A DNA stretch of 64,000 nt from assembly GCA_025993795.1 (NCBI GenBank), contig JAMQHL010000048.1:1-64000 (forward strand), given 5' to 3'. The notes under the pieces were generated by a model. That model was not told the origin of the DNA, made no database searches, and saw only the letters and a list, made by a program, of their open reading frames with translations. The position numbers and the translations under genes are program-made. The DNA comes from Planctomycetota bacterium (GTDB taxonomy: Bacteria > Planctomycetota > UBA8742 > UBA2392). This document shows positions 25,941 through 34,178 of the stretch, in pieces (within the stretch, counting starts at the first letter, position 1; each line of letters begins with the position of its first letter).

Positions 25941-26839
25941 CGAGACGCGTCCCGGCTGGTGCGTATGTGGGCCTGTTCGTTTGCGTCGCGCTGTTGCTGG
26001 CAGGCGTGCCGCTGCATGCCCAGAACACGGGGCAAGAACCCAAGGCCAAGCGGATTCTTGAGCGGCCGGAGTACAAGGGATACCGGGTCGAGACCCGCGA
26101 GTACGAAGGCGGCGAGGGTCAACCCGGTGACGTTTCCAATCAGCCATCGACCAACAGCCAGCCAGGTGAAGACAGCGGCTACTCTGAAGGCGAGACGGGG
26201 TGGCGCAAAGAGCGCGGATATCGCCGCAGCGGCGAAGCCGGACCGTCCCGCACGCCCCAGCGCCCGAGTGGCCGCGAAGACAGCAGCAGCAGCGGCTCGT
26301 CAGCGGACCTGAGCTGGCTTGGCGCGGTGTTTCAGGTTGTGTTCTGGGTAATCGTGATTGCTGCGGCGCTGGTGGCGATCTTTTTCATTGTGAAGGCCCT
26401 GATGGGCCTCAAGCTGAAGCGCAAGCCCAAGGCCGCAAAGAAGAAAGCAAACAGCCGGAAGAAACCTGGCGAAAGCACTGTAGCGCCTGCTGACGACAAC
26501 CTGCCGGAATTGCCGCCGGAGTTCGAAGACGCGCTGGTTCTCGCGCAGCGCGAATTCGAAGCGGCCCTGCATGCCCGCGACTGGGCCAAGGCGGCGCTGC
26601 TTGCTTACCGCATATTCTGGCTCAGGGCCGGTTGGCGCGGATGTGTTGAGCAGGCCGACGTAAAGACCTGGCGCGACGCACTGGCAATGGTGCGCGGCAG
26701 TGAAATGCGCGTGCGCGTACGGGAGCTGTTGCCGCTGGTAGAGAGCGTTCGCTACGGGCAGCACGTGCCGGCTGAGCGCGAGTTTGAAGACTGGAAACGC
26801 CGCCTGGACCAGATTGAACCGCGCGGGGTGCTGAGTTGA
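25937..26839 (+). CDS. DUF4129-containing membrane protein
   Basis: The GTG at 25937 overlaps the preceding stop and has GGAGGG just upstream. The 300-residue product has an N-terminal signal or anchor (VGLFVCVALLLAGVPLHAQ), an exported polar region (30-125), a membrane helix (about 128-152) and a basic linker. It ends with a cytoplasmic helical domain (about 190-290; EFEAALHARDWAKAALLAYRIFWLRAGW...) typical of DUF4129. DUF4129 proteins sit beside MoxR, DUF58, DUF4350 and transglutaminase genes in many bacteria. Role in the complex unknown. Confidence 0.75.
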   Translation: MTRRVPAGAYVGLFVCVALLLAGVPLHAQNTGQEPKAKRILERPEYKGYRVETREYEGGEGQPGDVSNQPSTNSQPGEDSGYSEGETGWRKERGYRRSGEAGPSRTPQRPSGREDSSSSGSSADLSWLGAVFQVVFWVIVIAAALVAIFFIVKALMGLKLKRKPKAAKKKANSRKKPGESTVAPADDNLPELPPEFEDALVLAQREFEAALHARDWAKAALLAYRIFWLRAGWRGCVEQADVKTWRDALAMVRGSEMRVRVRELLPLVESVRYGQHVPAEREFEDWKRRLDQIEPRGVLS

Positions 26840-28107
26840 GCGAGCCCGCGCCCCAGGCCAATCCCGTCCGACGCGAAACCATTTTCCGCGTGGTCATGGT
26901 CGGTGCGTTCATCGTGACTACCGTGATCTGGCTCGTGGTCGGCATATTTGACGCGCCACTGGTGCCCGACAACTTCACGAACAGCCATTCGGGCTCGCCG
27001 GGTGGTCACCACGCGTTTGTCGAGCTGCTGAAAGAGAACGGGCGCACGGTGCGGCGAGAGGCCGTCCGCCTGGAGTTGCCCGAGTACGATGCATACAAAG
27101 GCGCGACGTTGATGATTCTGGAGCCTCGCCCCGAGTTCGTGGACGAGTATCCCGGCGAGCTGGAGAACCTGCTGAAAGACGCGCGCGACATGCCTTCCAG
27201 TGTTGTTCTCGCGCTGCCGAAGCGGGCCTACTACCCCGAGTACGAGGACGAGAACGGCGACCTTGTACTTACGGAAGTGATTTTTCCACCCGACTTCGTC
27301 GATGAACTGATGCGGCAATCAGGCTTCGACCGCTGGTTCAAGGTCGGCCATGACAGGCGCGACAAGGTGCCCGTCTTGTCGATCGAGAACGGCGCAGACC
27401 GCCAGGTCAGCACCGAGATTCACCATCCCGTGCAAGTGCTGCGGCCGAGAAGTGAACTGTCAGACCTGCCCGCAACCGTTGAAATCATTGCCGCCACTGA
27501 CCGCGGTGACGCAATCGCTGTTCGGCTGCGCGGCGGCCTGGTGCTGGTCAGCGACCCGGACATGTTCTCCAACCGCTTTCTCGGTGAGCCCGGGATGGCG
27601 GACCTGGCGTTGGCGATGCTGCGAGGAGCGCCCCCGAAGGGCGAAATCGTCATCGACGAGGCGCTGCACGGGTTTGGCGCAGACTCAAGTCTTGAGTACC
27701 TTGCAGCCACTCCGCCGGGGTTGTGGGTGACGCTGAGCGTAGTGCTTGTAATGCTGCTGTTCGGCTGGCGACAGGCGACGGTGCTACGCCCGATTGATGC
27801 CGAGGTGCAGGACCGCGCCGAGCGACGGTATGCGATCGAGGGCCTGGCACGAATGATGGAGCGCACAGGTGCCCATGATGAAGCCGCACGGCGCATCGTA
27901 AGGCGGTCGTGGCTTGTCCTGGGCCAAGGGGTGGCGCAGGTGCAGGGCGCGGGCAAAGCCACTACGGCGATTCGCAAGGGGCGCACCGGGCGCGTCGTGA
28001 GGATGTCAGGCGCAAGCAGCGAGGAAAAACTTGTCAACATCGCGCGTCGTGTGGCACACCAGAAACGCTCGGGCGAAACCGAACACAGCCAGCTATGGTC
28101 AGACTGA
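26836..28107 (+). CDS. DUF4350-domain membrane protein
   Basis: A TTG at 26836 overlaps the DUF4129 stop (TTGA). The 423-residue protein has an N-terminal anchor (about 16-37), then an exported DUF4350 domain (about 50-280) with NSHSGSPGGHHAFVELL and RGGLVLVSDPDMFSNRF, resembling the GATase-like ABC-transporter periplasmic fold. A second membrane helix (about 295-313) and a basic cytoplasmic tail follow. DUF4350 regularly neighbours MoxR and DUF58; the fold is thought to bind ligand or partner rather than to catalyse. Coupled translation with DUF4129 suggests a fixed ratio. Confidence 0.75.
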   Translation: MSEPAPQANPVRRETIFRVVMVGAFIVTTVIWLVVGIFDAPLVPDNFTNSHSGSPGGHHAFVELLKENGRTVRREAVRLELPEYDAYKGATLMILEPRPEFVDEYPGELENLLKDARDMPSSVVLALPKRAYYPEYEDENGDLVLTEVIFPPDFVDELMRQSGFDRWFKVGHDRRDKVPVLSIENGADRQVSTEIHHPVQVLRPRSELSDLPATVEIIAATDRGDAIAVRLRGGLVLVSDPDMFSNRFLGEPGMADLALAMLRGAPPKGEIVIDEALHGFGADSSLEYLAATPPGLWVTLSVVLVMLLFGWRQATVLRPIDAEVQDRAERRYAIEGLARMMERTGAHDEAARRIVRRSWLVLGQGVAQVQGAGKATTAIRKGRTGRVVRMSGASSEEKLVNIARRVAHQKRSGETEHSQLWSD

Positions 28108-28131
28108 GTGCGCGTCGTGTAAGGAAACGAA

Positions 28132-29154
28132 ATGAACGAGTTCAATGAACCGATGCCCGACCCGTCACAGGCTGCAACGCCGATGCCGGCGACAGAGCCT
28201 CCAGAGCGCAAAATGCAGCGGTTTGCCGACGCGCTTGAGCACGCAGTCGACAAAGTGGTAAAGGGCCAGCCGGGCGTCGTGCGCCACATCCTGGTCGCGA
28301 TGCTGGTACAGGGGCACGTCCTGCTTGAGGGCAACCCCGGCACCGCCAAGACTCTGCTGGTGCGCACACTTGGCAAGCTGTGCCAGCTTGAGTTCCGGCG
28401 CATCCAGTTTACGCCCGACCTGATGCCCAGCGACATTACGGGCACCAGCATCTTCCGGCCCGATACCGCACAGTTCGAGTTCCGGCGCGGGCCGGTGTTT
28501 ACGCAACTGCTGCTGGCAGACGAGATCAACCGCGCGCCCGCGCGCACACAGGCTGCGCTGCTGCAGGCGATGCAGGAACGGATTGTCAGCGCCGATGGCC
28601 ACGACCACGAGCTGTCGGACATCTTCTCGGTGATCGCAACCCAGAACCCGCTTGAGAACGAGGGCACCTACCCATTGCCCGAGGCAGAGCTGGATCGCTT
28701 CCTGTTCAAGCTGATGATTGAGTACCCCGACGAGCGCGCCGAAAGCGACATTCTGAAGCAGCACGGGGCGCCCCGCACCGCCGACGAGTTCGCAGGCCTG
28801 GCCGGCAAGCCGCTGTTCGGCAGTGCCGAAATCATGGCGATGCGCAAGATTGTCATGCGCGTCGAAGTGCGGCCCGATATCTCGGACTACACGCTTGCGA
28901 TCATACGGGCCACGCGCGAGCACCCGTTTCTTCGTGCCGGCGCCAGCACACGCGCCGGCGTCATGCTGCTGCGTGCCGCGCGCGCCCTTGCCGCCACACA
29001 CGGCCGCGGCTTTGTTGTGCCCGACGACGTGCGCGCGCTAGCCCCCAGTGCGCTGCGCCACAGGCTGTACCGCACCGCAGCCGCCGAAATGGAAGGAACC
29101 AGCACAGACGCAATCCTGGAAGACATCGTGCAGAGAATACCGCCGCCACGGTAA
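28132..29154 (+). CDS. MoxR-family AAA+ ATPase (operon copy)
   Basis: The 340-residue ATPase has Walker A GNPGTAKT (67-74), Walker B LLADEINRAPARTQAALLQAMQE and sensor 1 IATQNPLENEGTYPLPEAELDRF. AGGAAACGAA precedes the ATG at 28132. It sits between DUF4350 and DUF58 with gaps of 24 and 4 bases, the standard MoxR-DUF58 pairing, where the ATPase is thought to remodel or activate client proteins together with the DUF58/vWA partner. It differs clearly from the MoxR at 19574, so it is not a recent duplicate. Confidence 0.9.
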   Translation: MNEFNEPMPDPSQAATPMPATEPPERKMQRFADALEHAVDKVVKGQPGVVRHILVAMLVQGHVLLEGNPGTAKTLLVRTLGKLCQLEFRRIQFTPDLMPSDITGTSIFRPDTAQFEFRRGPVFTQLLLADEINRAPARTQAALLQAMQERIVSADGHDHELSDIFSVIATQNPLENEGTYPLPEAELDRFLFKLMIEYPDERAESDILKQHGAPRTADEFAGLAGKPLFGSAEIMAMRKIVMRVEVRPDISDYTLAIIRATREHPFLRAGASTRAGVMLLRAARALAATHGRGFVVPDDVRALAPSALRHRLYRTAAAEMEGTSTDAILEDIVQRIPPPR

Positions 29155-29158
29155 ATCC

Positions 29159-30475
29159 ATGGGTTACTCGCCAACACGCATTACGCTGATCCTGGGGCTG
29201 GCGCTCGTTGCCCTGAGCGTGTTTGCGTTGACCGATGCATCGCTGGTGCTGCCGTGGTCGGTTGCATGTGGCGGTCTGTGCCTGGTGATTGCCGTGGACG
29301 CGTTGTTTCTGCCGCGCAAGGCGCAACTCGGTCTGCACCGCGGCGTGCCGACAGAAGTCGGCATTGGCGTTCCCTTCACCATGACGCTCGCCCTGCAGAA
29401 CGAGAGTGCCCGCGCCATCCATGGCGCGGTCTTTGACCTGTTGCCGCCAAGCATGGAAGGGCTGCGCGTGGCGCTGCCCTACGCGCTGTCACCCGACGAG
29501 CAGGCCGAGTGGAGTTTCGAGCTGACCGCCCATGATCGCGGGGCATTCACACTGGACGCGGCAACGATCGTGATGACCGGCCCGTTGCGCCTGATGCGCC
29601 GCATCGTGCGGGGCAGCGCGCCGGCCACGGTGTCCGTGATCCCGGGCGTCGAAATCCTGCGCAGCAACGAACTGATCCTGAAGGCGGCCCGCGACGCCGA
29701 CGCCGGCATCACCCGCGCCCGCGGCATCGGTCGCGGCGGCGAGTTTGAGTCGCTCGCGCCCTATGTGCCCGGCGACCCGCCGCAAGCGGTGGACTGGAAG
29801 GCTTATGCGCGCACCGGCCAGCTGGCTGTGCGCCGCTATGTGCCCGAGCGCCGACGCCACATCATGCTTGCATGCGACGCCGGGCGCCTGATGGGCACGC
29901 GCGTGGGCAGCACGCGCAAGATTGACCTGGCACTGGAAGCGATGACCCGCGTCGCGGCGGCGGCGCTGCAACGCGGCGACCTGGTTGGCATGGTGATCTT
30001 TGATGGCGAAGTGCAGAGCCTCATACCCCCGCGTGCGGGCAGCGGGCAGCTTGCCAAGATCGTGCGGGCGTCACTGAACGTCAAGCCGCGCCACACCGAG
30101 ACCGCATTCACGCCGGCGTTTGTGGCGCTGAACCACGCGCTGCCGCGGCGCGCGCTGGTGATCCTGGCAACGGACTTTGACAACGAGGCCCAGGGCTGGG
30201 AGTTGCAGCGCAACATCGCGCAGATTACGCGCCGGCACGTTGCGATTGTGGCTGCCATGCGCGACCCGGTGTACCACGCGACGGTGGCCGCCGAGGTCAA
30301 CGACGCCAGCGACGCTTACCGCCAACTCGCGTCGCTGACGCTGCTAGAAGAGCGCCAGATGATCCTCAGCCGTATCCACTCAACCGGCGTGCATGTGATC
30401 GACGCCGAGCCCGCCGAGCTGCAAGGCCCGCTGCTCAACATGTACGGCAGCGTCGTCACCGGCGGCCGCCTGTAA
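29159..30475 (+). CDS. DUF58 (vWA-like) membrane-anchored protein
   Basis: The 438-residue protein has two N-terminal membrane helices (about 8-25 and 32-50), a strand-rich middle, and the DUF58 signature FESLAPYVPGDPPQAVDWKA at about 195-215. A vWA-like C-terminal domain starts at HIMLACDAGR. It starts four bases after the MoxR stop. DUF58 proteins are the regular partner of MoxR ATPases. The last approximately 110 bp of the gene, including the stop codon, are repeated 2.86 kb downstream at 33225-33334. Confidence 0.88.
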   Translation: MGYSPTRITLILGLALVALSVFALTDASLVLPWSVACGGLCLVIAVDALFLPRKAQLGLHRGVPTEVGIGVPFTMTLALQNESARAIHGAVFDLLPPSMEGLRVALPYALSPDEQAEWSFELTAHDRGAFTLDAATIVMTGPLRLMRRIVRGSAPATVSVIPGVEILRSNELILKAARDADAGITRARGIGRGGEFESLAPYVPGDPPQAVDWKAYARTGQLAVRRYVPERRRHIMLACDAGRLMGTRVGSTRKIDLALEAMTRVAAAALQRGDLVGMVIFDGEVQSLIPPRAGSGQLAKIVRASLNVKPRHTETAFTPAFVALNHALPRRALVILATDFDNEAQGWELQRNIAQITRRHVAIVAAMRDPVYHATVAAEVNDASDAYRQLASLTLLEERQMILSRIHSTGVHVIDAEPAELQGPLLNMYGSVVTGGRL

Positions 30476-30477
30476 GC
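30368..30477 (+). repeat. 110-bp direct repeat, copy 1 (3' end of the DUF58 gene)
   Basis: These bases recur at 33225-33334 with only two substitutions, both within the first 20 bases of the repeat. The copy includes the DUF58 stop codon plus two bases. Similarity ends sharply on both sides. Confidence 0.95.
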
Positions 30478-30574
30478 CGGCACAGTTTTCGTTAGACAAT
30501 CTTGCTTTAGATTTGCCCCACCCCAGAAACCGGATAGCTTGGCCGGTCCGGTTGGGCGCAAGGAGGGAGCAGTC

Positions 30575-32133
30575 ATGCGAATCAGCGCACAAGTTCTTGG
30601 TGTTCTGGCGCACCTCGTTTTCGCGGGTTTGCTGCACGGCGGCGCTAACCCGAAGGTGCTTGCGGTAGCAGACATTCGGGAGTCTATCCCGTCCGACCTG
30701 CACGACTTGGCGATCCCGCCGGAACCCATTGCGCTGGACTGGTCGCTTGACGTAGCAGCGGGCAATGTTGTTCTGGACCGCGGGCTTGAGGTCACGCACG
30801 TCCGTTTTAACCACCACACCGGCCACGCTCAGGACGCCATGGAAATTCGGTGGTGCTTTGGTGGTGCTTTGAGGAAGAGCTGTTTCACGCGGACAGCAAC
30901 TTCGAAGGCGAGTACATTCCTGACGAGAAGCGGAACGACCCCTCAGCCTACGTAAACGGAATCACTCCGACGATCCAGGTTGTGATTCGCTCAAAGCAAC
31001 CGGACCCAGCCAACCCGGGCCAGTTCATTGACGACAGGTTCATCGGACGCAGCGTGATCTGGGCGACGGCAGAGGCCAGCGATCCGAACATTGGGGTTGC
31101 GTTCCTGTCCTTGAAACGGAAGCGCGTCTTCTTTGTAAACGGCGAGTCCCGTGACAGCGACCATCCGGGAGCATCGAAGCATGTGACGTTCGACGTTGGG
31201 GGCTCAATTCCGAGCGGATTCAATGCGTACAAGTGGAGTTTCACTTTCCACCTTGAGGGAGTCTGGGACGGCGCCGGCAACCTGATTGACGCGCAGGACG
31301 CTCAAGGAACCCCGATTGAATCCAAATTCGACAAGACTGCTGAACTTCACGCTTACTCAACGATTGGGCTGCCATCACTGCCTTGGAACACATCTCGGAT
31401 CCAAACTAAGCCGTGGGTCAATGCCATTGCATACGCAGGATACAAGTGCGGTACATTTGGCGGCGCGACTGCTGTGGAAGTCGCCGACAAAATCATTGCC
31501 TTCCTGCACTCCGGTCAAGGAATGCACTCGTACAACCACACCACGGGGGTTCCTTCGTACGGCTATGCAGGCGCGGATGAACGGCGCCAGACATGGGGCA
31601 TGTTCAATCTCACATCCTACATGTTTTGAGGTAAACTGGTGAACTGTGTCGATCAGGCACTTGCGGTGTCTTGCCTTGTGAACGTAGCCGCGCGGGATGG
31701 CACGAAGGTGGAGTTCCTGAGCCGTTTCGGCTATGTGCACCAGACGATATCCGTTGCTGGTGCACGGTTCAACAACCCCTTCTTTCTGGGGGTTCAAGTC
31801 TGGCCTTTCCCAGTTGTGAATGCCGACTCCACATACTCGCTAATCTTCGCCCTTGGCGCATACTGGTACGAGCGAACATTTCTTAAGTCCCACTTCTGGG
31901 TATCCCTTGCCAGCGGAGCCATTGGTGATGCGTGCTTTGGACCCGTGCTGACAGCAAGCGGACTTGGTCGCGCTACGTACATAGATAGCATTCGAGATAC
32001 CTCAACAACACCTGAACGTGTCATTCTCGAAAAGGATTCGCGTGGAACATGGAACGCGGTTCCTGTAGGCACTACTGGGCAGGCTGTGCATGCGCGTGCA
32101 TTTCTATTGGGACGTCACGGCCAGGCAAAATAG
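30575..32133 (+). pseudogene. Secreted transglutaminase-like protein, broken by a frameshift and an in-frame UGA
   Basis: AAGGAGG eight bases upstream supports the ATG at 30575, which starts a signal-peptide-like N-terminus. The frame is lost at 30849-30870, where 11 bases are tandemly duplicated; removing one copy fuses MEIRWCF directly to EEELFHAD and opens the frame to 31626. There a UGA (31627-31629) interrupts the same frame, and coding sequence resumes at once with GKLVNCVDQA. After it come the Cys of NCVDQA, the His of KSHFWV and the Asp of IGDACFGP, which match the Cys-His-Asp triad of transglutaminase-like proteases. Repaired, the protein would be about 515 residues. GAGGT seven bases before a GTG at 31639 could restart translation, but such a product would begin three residues before the catalytic Cys. 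Confidence 0.75.
30849..30870 (+). repeat. 11-bp perfect tandem duplication causing a frameshift
   Basis: GGTGGTGCTTT occurs twice back to back. Deleting one copy restores a continuous reading frame through the transglutaminase-like gene. It could be a fixed mutation or a slippage-prone on/off switch. Confidence 0.9.
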
Positions 32134-32168
32134 CCACAACGGGTGCAAGGAACGTCGGAGGGCTGCAA

Positions 32169-33218
32169 ATGCGCGGATCTTTTCTCACTTTGGGTTGTGT
32201 TTCGCTTCTCTTGGGATTTGCCACGATGAAGGCCGCTCAAGATGCGTCCGGGCGGTTGTCGGATCCCGATGTTACTGCGGCGCTGCGCTACGCGGCATGG
32301 CCAAAGGTCGAAGGCGAAGTCCGCGGGTACAGTTTTGAAGTTGCCGACTACGCGGCGCTGACCGGTTTCAAAAGCTATTCTGAGGATCTCGGCGCGCATG
32401 TCTGTACGACTGGTCACCTTCCGACATTGGCCGTATGGCTGGGCGGCAGGGATCCTTATCGGTTCATCGTGACGCGCCGCCTTAAACTGAAGTCCGACAG
32501 CGGCAAGGAACTGTCACTGGCAATCGCGGTCGCGCCCTCCGTGCACTATGCTCATCGCTGGATTATCGAACCGCTGGGGGGAGTATCGAGTTTCATCGGC
32601 AACTCGTATGTGCTTGGCGCCGAAAATGATCTGCCGATTGCCGACGTCTGCATTCTTCGTGACCCGCCGGCTAACCGAAGAGACTGGGATCCGAGAACCG
32701 CGAAGTCGCTGTTCTTCATTCGCAACAATGTCGTCGTAGACATTTCCGGCACCGGCTCTGGTGTCGATGTCGTCGCGCTGGCACGTGCCATGGACGCACA
32801 GATTGAACTGCAACGGGCCGCCGCAAATGGCGACCCCGAACGCCCCGAAGTCGAACTTGGGCTTGGCGCAAAAACGGTTCGCGTGAAGGACTTCAGCCCC
32901 GATTTCGCCAGTGTTGACGTAAATTTCGTGGCAAGCTGGGACCGCAAGGCGGAATTGGCAAAGGTCTTCGCCTTCAGCACCAGAGAAGCCGACAACTTCA
33001 AAACGGACGACGACGGTGAATCCGTACCGGATGACGAGCAACCCAAGACATTCGTTGCAGGTTTCCTTCGGTTCGACGACGCATCCAAGCCAACAAAAAT
33101 TGAACAGATCACTCCCGGCAAGGATGGAAAGCACCACGTCGGGATCGCCGCGTGGGGGCCGAACCTGCTTCCGAAAGTTATCTACGTCGAACTCGAAGTC
33201 GTCGGGCGTGATCGCTGA
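32169..33218 (+). CDS. Secreted protein of unknown function next to the transglutaminase-like gene
   Basis: GGAGGG six bases upstream of the ATG at 32169 and a signal peptide (MRGSFLTLGCVSLLLGF..., cleavage near residue 23) define this intact 349-residue protein. The mature part is strand-rich and acidic, with a D/E-rich loop (DDDGESVPDDEQ) near residue 280. No catalytic motif is recognised. It begins 36 bases after the broken transglutaminase-like gene and ends seven bases before the second 110-bp repeat, so the two genes form the cargo of the repeat-bounded segment. Confidence 0.65.
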   Translation: MRGSFLTLGCVSLLLGFATMKAAQDASGRLSDPDVTAALRYAAWPKVEGEVRGYSFEVADYAALTGFKSYSEDLGAHVCTTGHLPTLAVWLGGRDPYRFIVTRRLKLKSDSGKELSLAIAVAPSVHYAHRWIIEPLGGVSSFIGNSYVLGAENDLPIADVCILRDPPANRRDWDPRTAKSLFFIRNNVVVDISGTGSGVDVVALARAMDAQIELQRAAANGDPERPEVELGLGAKTVRVKDFSPDFASVDVNFVASWDRKAELAKVFAFSTREADNFKTDDDGESVPDDEQPKTFVAGFLRFDDASKPTKIEQITPGKDGKHHVGIAAWGPNLLPKVIYVELEVVGRDR

Positions 33219-33224
33219 GCGTCA

Positions 33225-33334
33225 AGCCGTATCCACTCCACGGGCGTGCATGTGATCGACGCCGAGCCCGCCGAGCTGCAAGGCCCGCTGCTCAACATGT
33301 ACGGCAGCGTCGTCACCGGCGGCCGCCTGTAAGC
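33225..33334 (+). repeat. 110-bp direct repeat, copy 2
   Basis: This copy matches 30368-30477 at 108 of 110 bases, including the DUF58 stop codon, but has no DUF58 gene in front of it. Together the copies bracket bases 30478-33224. Confidence 0.95.
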
Positions 33335-33574
33335 GAGCAATCCGGTCATGCGTACGCTCGACGGAAGGAAGCTCGAGACGTTCACGCTGTCCGACAACTG
33401 ACGCACGCGCCTGCGGAGGCGCGGGCCGCGAGGCGCAGAGTCCGTCGCCGCTGTCTTGGGGAACTTCGCCCAACCAATCGTACGCAAGGGTCGCAGCGGC
33501 TCCCTGCTGCACTTGATGTGCCGGTGGCTGGGCCCTAACGTACCGATCCTGAAGCAAGTGTTCAAAGGACGACC
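33335..33574. other. Intergenic stretch with one GC hairpin
   Basis: No gene seen in these 240 bases. A perfect 7-bp stem, CGCGCCT (33406-33412) with AGGCGCG (33417-33423), has a GCGG loop but no T run. Confidence 0.4.
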
Positions 33575-34081
33575 ATGCTCCATCCGGTATCGGGCGACAT
33601 TCTCCTGACAAAATCCGAAGCGATTGCCCACGGCATCGCCCCCAACGACGACTTCAAGCAGGGCCTCGCGCTTGCGCTGCGTGAGCAATACCCGTCCATG
33701 GTCAGGGACTTCCGCCACTGGTGTCATTCTGCCAAGCCCAAACCGGGCGAAGCCTGGATCTGGAGCGGCGTTGGCGCTGAGGGTCGCCCCATCCGGGTGA
33801 TCAACATGATGACCCAGCAGCCGTCGGAGGGGCACGGCCAGCATCCGGGCAGGGCAACACTGGCAAACGTCAACCACGCGCTGCATGCCCTGAAGAAGCT
33901 GGTGGAGAAAGAAGGCCTGAAACGGGTCGCGTTGCCACGCCTGGCAACCGGTGTGGGCGGCCTGAAATGGGACGAGGTTCGTCCACTGCTGCACAAGGTC
34001 CTCGACGACGTGAATTGCGAGTTCTACGTCTACACGACCTACAAAGCCGGGGTGCAGGCCGAGCAAGAAACGAAGTCGTGA
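33575..34081 (+). CDS. Macro-domain protein (ADP-ribose binding, possible ADP-ribosylhydrolase)
   Basis: The 168-residue protein is a single macro domain. GDILLTKSEAIAHGIAPNDDFKQGLA is the N-terminal ADP-ribose loop (about 7-32), and LPRLATGVGGLKWDEV (about 118-133) is the second binding loop, most like the ALC1/TARG1/DarG branch. Such domains bind ADP-ribose or remove it from proteins, DNA or nucleotides. In DarTG the macro protein is the antitoxin of the DNA ADP-ribosyltransferase DarT, but no DarT-like gene lies alongside. AGGA five bases upstream supports the ATG. It is bordered by a repeat-bounded segment and an apparently truncated gene, so it may be acquired DNA. Confidence 0.85.
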   Translation: MLHPVSGDILLTKSEAIAHGIAPNDDFKQGLALALREQYPSMVRDFRHWCHSAKPKPGEAWIWSGVGAEGRPIRVINMMTQQPSEGHGQHPGRATLANVNHALHALKKLVEKEGLKRVALPRLATGVGGLKWDEVRPLLHKVLDDVNCEFYVYTTYKAGVQAEQETKS

Positions 34082-34178
34082 GTGCCCGGCAACTCCGCCA
34101 CCCCGGATGCACTTGCTATCCGACAGCGGGCAGTTCATTGAGCTCTTCCGGAATTGTCGTGTTTGATAGACTCGCCGC

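Noticed and set aside
24798-26147. 449-codon minus-strand open frame rich in Arg, Pro and His
   Set aside because: It is the mirror of the Pro/Gly-rich membrane protein and the start of the DUF4129 gene, which have coupled starts and clear domains.
31627-31629. UGA as a selenocysteine codon
   Set aside because: The expected nucleophile is the Cys five residues later, the same gene also has a frameshift, and no SECIS-like hairpin directly after the UGA was evident.
30478-33224. Insertion sequence or transposon
   Set aside because: No transposase, recombinase or terminal inverted repeats were found in the segment; the 110-bp flanks are a host gene end, far longer than usual target duplications.
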